DNA of 9,531 nt. It comes from Lysobacterales bacterium (GTDB lineage: Bacteria > Pseudomonadota > Gammaproteobacteria > Xanthomonadales > Marinicellaceae). The first letter of the stretch is position 1. Every line of letters begins with the position of its first letter. Shown in pieces: positions 5,807 through 9,531 of the stretch. Made by a program: the position numbers and the translations under genes. Location: assembly GCA_027083915.1 (NCBI GenBank), contig JALWML010000610.1, positions 1 to 9,531 of the forward strand. The letters run 5' to 3'. The notes beneath the pieces were generated by a model. The model saw nothing but the letters and a program-made list of their open reading frames with translations, was not told the origin of the DNA and ran no database searches.

Positions 5807-7849
5807 ATGATAACTCTTATTTCTTTGCTGCAATTTTTAGCAGTCTCCCAAGCAGAAGTTCACAACAACAATGATGAAGCTGATACCATCGAGAATGTTG
5901 TCGTTATAGCTTCAAAAAAAGCACAAAGTGTTGAGAACTTATCAACCGCAGTTTCGGTTGTGACAAAAGCGGAAATTCTTGAAAAAAACATTACACTCCT
6001 ACCCGATTTGTTGCGTGAAGAAGCAGGTGTGTATATTCAGCAAACAACCCCAGGACAAGGTATTCCAATAATACGTGGACTAAAAGGCTCGGAAAATGTC
6101 CATTTGATTGATGGAATGCGATTAAATACAGCTTTTTTTCGAAATTCACCTAACCAATATTTGGCCTTGGTTGACCCTTTCATGACTGAACAAATTGAAA
6201 TAATACGAGGCCCTGCATCGGTTCTCTATGGAGGAGATGCCTTAGGAGGTGTAATAAATGTATTAACTCATACACCGCGATTTTCAGGAAAAGAGTGGCA
6301 GCAGCAAGGTGATGTTTTCTTTTCTTATGATTCGGCTGATGAAAAAAGTTTAAGTCATGTGATGATGGATTTTGGTAATGAGAAAGTTGCAACAACAGTT
6401 GGTTTAAGTTACCAAGACATTGGCACGCGCACAATTGGTGGTGGAAAGACAATTCCATTTACTGCCTACACGTCAAAAGCATTCAACAATAAGTGGGTAT
6501 TTACATTAAATGACCAAAAGTCCATTGTCTTTGACATGCAGTTTCTCACGCAACCTGCCACGCCTCGTGTCGATGATTTGGTTGCAGGTTTTGGTCAAAC
6601 ACAACCTGATTCTTCCTTATTTTTATACTCACCAAACCAAAGGCAGTTTATCCATTTAAGTTATAGCGATGAGCAGAATACGGGATTTTACGACCACTCC
6701 GATTACCATATGGCTTGGCAAAAAATAAAAGATTATCGTATAAAGTCTCCATTTGATTCTGATTCAATGACAACAGAACAAAACCAAAGCACTCTCCTGA
6801 CCTTCCAAAGTACTTTCAATAAGAGTCTAACCACTGGCTTGGATGTCGTTTATGGGTTGGACTATTACCACGATACGATTAATAGCGCTAAACAAAAAAT
6901 AGACTCAGGAATCCAAACTATAAGTACCCCTCGTTTCCCCGATGACTCAACCATGCGTCACTTGGGAGTCTTTGCAGATGCTACCCAATATTTTGAAAAT
7001 CAAGATGTCACTTTTGGTGTTCGTTACAGTGATTATCGCATTGATTTAAATAGCCCAAATATTGCTCATGATGTTTTGGAGTTGGATGATTTAACATGGC
7101 ATGTTGGCTGGTTGTATCATGTTGACACAAACAACCGCCTTTTTGCAAATTTAGGTCGTGGTTTTAGGCCACCGAATATATTTGATTTAGGGCAAGTTGG
7201 AGATAGACCCGGCAATCGTTTTAACATCATAAATACACAAATAAAGCCAGAGTCCGTACACACACTAGACTTTGGTTGGAAACATTTTGGTAGTAGCTGG
7301 TTTGTGGATGCTGCCTTATTTTATTCTAAATATACCGACAAAATAGCCAGTGTTGAAACAGGAGATTTAACGGATTCTGGGCAATTTATTGTACATTCTG
7401 AAAATATAAATGACGTCGTCCTCTATGGTTTTGAAAGTAACTTTAGGTATGACATCAGTGACACATCAGAATTGAAGGCTGTCATAAATTATACTTGGGG
7501 CAAAGAAACATCCAACACATTAACAGAACCCGCTGACAGAGTTCCTCCGCTTAATGGTTTTATCGGTTATAAAAAAACATTAAACGATAAATGGAGCATA
7601 AACCCTAAGATTATCTTTGCCGCTACACAAGATAGATTAAGTGCGCGAGACATTCGAGACCCCCGTATTCATCCAAGAGGAACAGGTGGTTTTACGACCT
7701 ATAATATTCATGCAAATTGGAAACCAACAGGGACTTCAACCATTCGATTTGGCATAGAAAATATATTTGATAAAAAATACCGAGAACATGGTTCTGGACT
7801 TGAGGCAGCTGGACGTAATTATCAAATATCGCTGAACCATCTTTTTTAA
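5807..7849 (+). CDS. TonB-dependent outer-membrane receptor, ligand unknown (haem-receptor-like features)
   Basis: This 680-residue protein is a 22-strand outer-membrane barrel with an N-terminal plug, which takes up a scarce ligand using TonB-ExbB-ExbD energy. A short hydrophobic signal peptide ends near SQA|EV (residue 16). A TonB-box-like DTIENVVVIAS follows at 26-36. The plug spans about 40-155, with IPIIRGLKGSENVHLIDGMR at 86-105 and EIIRGPASVLYGGDALGGVI at 131-150. FRPPN at 453-457 and the later IKPES resemble the FRAP and NP-L boxes of haem/haemoglobin receptors, but the match is partial and the ligand could differ. The C-terminus has the usual IENIFDKKY motif and ends NYQISLNHLF, with the final Phe expected of a barrel-assembly signal, so the gene is complete. 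AGGA at 5792-5795 is 11 nt before the ATG, and an in-frame TGA at 5801-5803 excludes an earlier start. The signal peptide oddly lacks a basic residue. The gene has its own promoter; gcvPB follows after 98 bp. Confidence 0.93.
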   Translation: MITLISLLQFLAVSQAEVHNNNDEADTIENVVVIASKKAQSVENLSTAVSVVTKAEILEKNITLLPDLLREEAGVYIQQTTPGQGIPIIRGLKGSENVHLIDGMRLNTAFFRNSPNQYLALVDPFMTEQIEIIRGPASVLYGGDALGGVINVLTHTPRFSGKEWQQQGDVFFSYDSADEKSLSHVMMDFGNEKVATTVGLSYQDIGTRTIGGGKTIPFTAYTSKAFNNKWVFTLNDQKSIVFDMQFLTQPATPRVDDLVAGFGQTQPDSSLFLYSPNQRQFIHLSYSDEQNTGFYDHSDYHMAWQKIKDYRIKSPFDSDSMTTEQNQSTLLTFQSTFNKSLTTGLDVVYGLDYYHDTINSAKQKIDSGIQTISTPRFPDDSTMRHLGVFADATQYFENQDVTFGVRYSDYRIDLNSPNIAHDVLELDDLTWHVGWLYHVDTNNRLFANLGRGFRPPNIFDLGQVGDRPGNRFNIINTQIKPESVHTLDFGWKHFGSSWFVDAALFYSKYTDKIASVETGDLTDSGQFIVHSENINDVVLYGFESNFRYDISDTSELKAVINYTWGKETSNTLTEPADRVPPLNGFIGYKKTLNDKWSINPKIIFAATQDRLSARDIRDPRIHPRGTGGFTTYNIHANWKPTGTSTIRFGIENIFDKKYREHGSGLEAAGRNYQISLNHLF

Positions 7850-7947
7850 CCAGACTTAATCATAAGGCTATATTTATTAACCATGGTCTTGTAAAATTTA
7901 ACTTTTCCAATTTCATATTTTCTATCCCTCGTGGACTCGTTAATACT

Positions 7948-9399
7948 ATGCTGATATTTGAACATTCAAAAGCAGGTCGTCAAGCCTTTGCACAAGCCCC
8001 AACTCCAGCAGTTGATTCCGTCAATATTCCCAAAGAATTACAAAGACAAACGGCTCTTGGTTTACCCGAGGTTTCTGAGCTTGATGTAGTTAGGCATTAC
8101 ACCCGTTTAAGTCAAAAGAACTTTTCTATTGATACGCATTTTTACCCGTTGGGTTCTTGCACGATGAAATACAATCCACGTGTCTGTAATTCATTAGCGA
8201 TGAGCGATGGCTTTTTAAATCATCATCCGTATGCACCCAACAGTTTGTCACAAGGTATTTTATCTTGCATGTACCATTTACAAGAAATATTGCAAGATGT
8301 TACAGGCATGAGAGCCGTTTCCTTAACGCCAATGGCAGGTGCACAAGGAGAGTTTTCAGGCATTGCCATGATTAAAAAATACCACGAAGATCGTAACGAC
8401 TTTGAACGCGATGAAATAATTGTACCCGATGCAGCCCATGGAACAAATCCAGCAACTGCGATTATGTGTGGTTATAAAGTTAAAGAAATTCGTACCAACC
8501 GTGATGGCAATATAAACATCCATGATTTAGTACCATTACTTGGCCCCAAAACAGCAGGCATCATGCTAACCAACCCATCTACATTGGGCGTGTTTGAACC
8601 CAACATTACTGAAATTGCTAAACTGGTTCACGAAGCAGGTGGTCTGTTGTATTACGATGGAGCTAACCTTAATGCTATCTTAGGTAAAGTACGTCCAGGT
8701 GATATGGACTTTGATGTGATTCACATGAACTTACATAAAACCTTCTCTACACCACACGGTGGCGGCGGACCTGGCTCTGGCGCTATTGGAGTTGGTAGAC
8801 GTTTAGTGCCTTATATGCCAATTCCGTATGTGGGTAAAGATGATGATGGTTACCATTACGTTGATGAAAAGATGGCACCTAAGACTATTGGACGCTTATC
8901 AGCTTTTGCAGGCAATGTTGGAGTGAATCTCCGTGCCTATATTTATGCACTTATGCTGGGCAAAGAAGGCATGCCACGCATTGCCGAATTCGCCACCTTA
9001 AATGCCAATTATTTAATGAAAGAATTAGAGCGAGTTGGCTTCCAATTAGCTTTCCCAAATCGTCGTGCCAGTCATGAGTTTATTGTGACCTTGAAAAAAC
9101 AAGCCAAAGAGTTAAGTTTAACCGCATCTGATGTGGCAAAAACATTGCTAGATTATGGCATGCATGCACCAACAATATATTTTCCACTGTTGGTGGCAGA
9201 GTGTATGTTGATAGAGCCAACAGAAACAGAATCCAAACAAACCATCGATAAGTTTGTGGCAGCGATGGCCGATATTCTCAAACAAGCAGCCGATGATATC
9301 GAACCCATCAAACAAGCACCGCATACCGCGCCTAATCGCAGGTTGGATGATGCCAAAGCCGTTAAGCAACCCAATTTAGTGTGGCAGGAAAGCACTTAA
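7948..9399 (+). CDS. gcvPB: Glycine dehydrogenase (decarboxylating) subunit 2, GcvPB
   Basis: This 483-residue protein is the PLP-binding half of split glycine decarboxylase (P-protein). With GcvPA it decarboxylates glycine and passes the aminomethyl group to lipoylated GcvH in the cytoplasmic glycine cleavage system, feeding 5,10-methylene-tetrahydrofolate and serine metabolism. Diagnostic stretches: MLIFEHSKAGR at the N-terminus, FYPLGSCTMKYNPR at 65-78, TPMAGAQGEFSG at 127-138, DAAHGTNPA at 161-169, LTNPSTLGVFEP at 207-218, and NLHKTFSTPHGGGGPG at 261-276 with K264 as the PLP lysine. Length and C-terminus fit the family, and no key residue appears lost. ATG 7948 agrees with the conserved N-terminus although no strong ribosome site precedes it (only GGA about 13 nt away). 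No clear promoter was found in the 98-bp gap to the TonB-dependent receptor gene. gcvPA, gcvT and gcvH are absent from the window. The next gene overlaps it by one base. Confidence 0.97.
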   Translation: MLIFEHSKAGRQAFAQAPTPAVDSVNIPKELQRQTALGLPEVSELDVVRHYTRLSQKNFSIDTHFYPLGSCTMKYNPRVCNSLAMSDGFLNHHPYAPNSLSQGILSCMYHLQEILQDVTGMRAVSLTPMAGAQGEFSGIAMIKKYHEDRNDFERDEIIVPDAAHGTNPATAIMCGYKVKEIRTNRDGNINIHDLVPLLGPKTAGIMLTNPSTLGVFEPNITEIAKLVHEAGGLLYYDGANLNAILGKVRPGDMDFDVIHMNLHKTFSTPHGGGGPGSGAIGVGRRLVPYMPIPYVGKDDDGYHYVDEKMAPKTIGRLSAFAGNVGVNLRAYIYALMLGKEGMPRIAEFATLNANYLMKELERVGFQLAFPNRRASHEFIVTLKKQAKELSLTASDVAKTLLDYGMHAPTIYFPLLVAECMLIEPTETESKQTIDKFVAAMADILKQAADDIEPIKQAPHTAPNRRLDDAKAVKQPNLVWQEST

Positions 9400-9531
9400 T
9401 GGCAAGCAAAGAACGCAGAGGAATTAAACAAATTTATGCTGCTTTTAAATGGTCAATGCAAGGATTGAAAGCATCGTTTAAACACGAAGCTTCGTTTCGT
9501 TTAGAAGTTTATCTAGCCTTAATTTTAACAC
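9399..9531 (+). CDS. dgkA: Diacylglycerol kinase, DgkA family, N-terminal part (cut by the window edge)
   Basis: I translated this by hand from ATG 9399-9401; 44 codons are visible and open to the right edge. The stretch GLKASFKHEASFRLE at 22-36 matches the DgkA N-terminal amphipathic helix (GL-AA---EAAFR-E in the family); E30 corresponds to the functionally important Glu28 of the E. coli enzyme. The hydrophobic run VYLALILT at 37-44 begins the first membrane helix. The family consists of about 120-residue trimeric inner-membrane enzymes that phosphorylate diacylglycerol to phosphatidic acid, recycling lipid released by membrane-derived oligosaccharide or LPS modification. A related undecaprenol kinase of the same fold is possible until the rest is seen. 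The start overlaps the gcvPB stop as TAATG, with AGGA at 9386-9389 placed 9 nt upstream, so translation is probably coupled to gcvPB. Confidence 0.85.
   Translation, partial: MASKERRGIKQIYAAFKWSMQGLKASFKHEASFRLEVYLALILT

Noticed and set aside
6180..6458. Minus-strand open frame of 92 codons inside the TonB-dependent receptor gene
   Set aside because: It is antisense to conserved plug and barrel sequence and its His/Leu-rich, low-complexity translation looks like a shadow.
7880..7887. ACCATGGT palindrome between the receptor gene and gcvPB
   Set aside because: An isolated 8-bp palindrome with no adjoining structure; expected by chance. The direct repeat TTAACCA nearby is also too short to matter.
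7850..7947. Terminator or promoter between the receptor gene and gcvPB
   Set aside because: No stem followed by a T-run was found (only 4-bp AGAC/GTCT pairing), and the best -35/-10 pair (TTGTAA with CATATT, 19 nt apart) is too weak to claim.
9148..9395. Minus-strand open frames inside the end of gcvPB
   Set aside because: They are antisense to the conserved GcvPB C-terminus and show no protein family character.

Overview
The window is AT-rich DNA from a Gram-negative bacterium. It is most likely a gammaproteobacterium: it carries PilT and PilU together, a TonB-dependent outer-membrane receptor, a BarA-type tripartite hybrid kinase and a split glycine decarboxylase. All five complete genes end in TAA. 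The genus cannot be fixed from sequence reading alone, and nothing here looks like a phage, IS element, CRISPR array, tRNA or rRNA.

Layout. Positions 2606 to 1, minus strand, form one likely operon: pilT (2606-1569), pilU (1550-429) and a voltage-sensor-type ion channel that runs off the left edge (410-1). The two gaps are 18 nt each. From 2607 to 2969 lies a 363-bp divergent intergenic region with several inverted repeats and a candidate promoter for the rightward gene. On the plus strand follow an 894-residue hybrid histidine kinase (2970-5654), a short intergenic region with a good extended -10 promoter, a TonB-dependent receptor (5807-7849), gcvPB (7948-9399) and the start of a dgkA-like diacylglycerol kinase (9399 to the right edge), whose ATG overlaps the gcvPB stop by one base.

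How the genes work together. PilT and PilU are the paired ATPases that retract type IV pili. The channel gene behind them may be co-transcribed, but a functional link is only suggested by position. The hybrid kinase is a complete His-Asp-His phosphorelay in one membrane protein, with a degenerate extra receiver; its input signal and target regulator are not in the window. The TonB-dependent receptor imports an unidentified ligand. GcvPB is the catalytic, PLP-binding half of glycine decarboxylase; its partner GcvPA, and GcvT and GcvH, are not present here, so the glycine cleavage genes are not arranged as one compact operon at this site.

I did not find a convincing new multi-gene system. The points most worth a second look are the channel attached to pilTU, the unclassified six-helix sensor and degenerate receiver of the kinase, the possible folded element at 2714-2833, and the separation of gcvPB from its usual partners.
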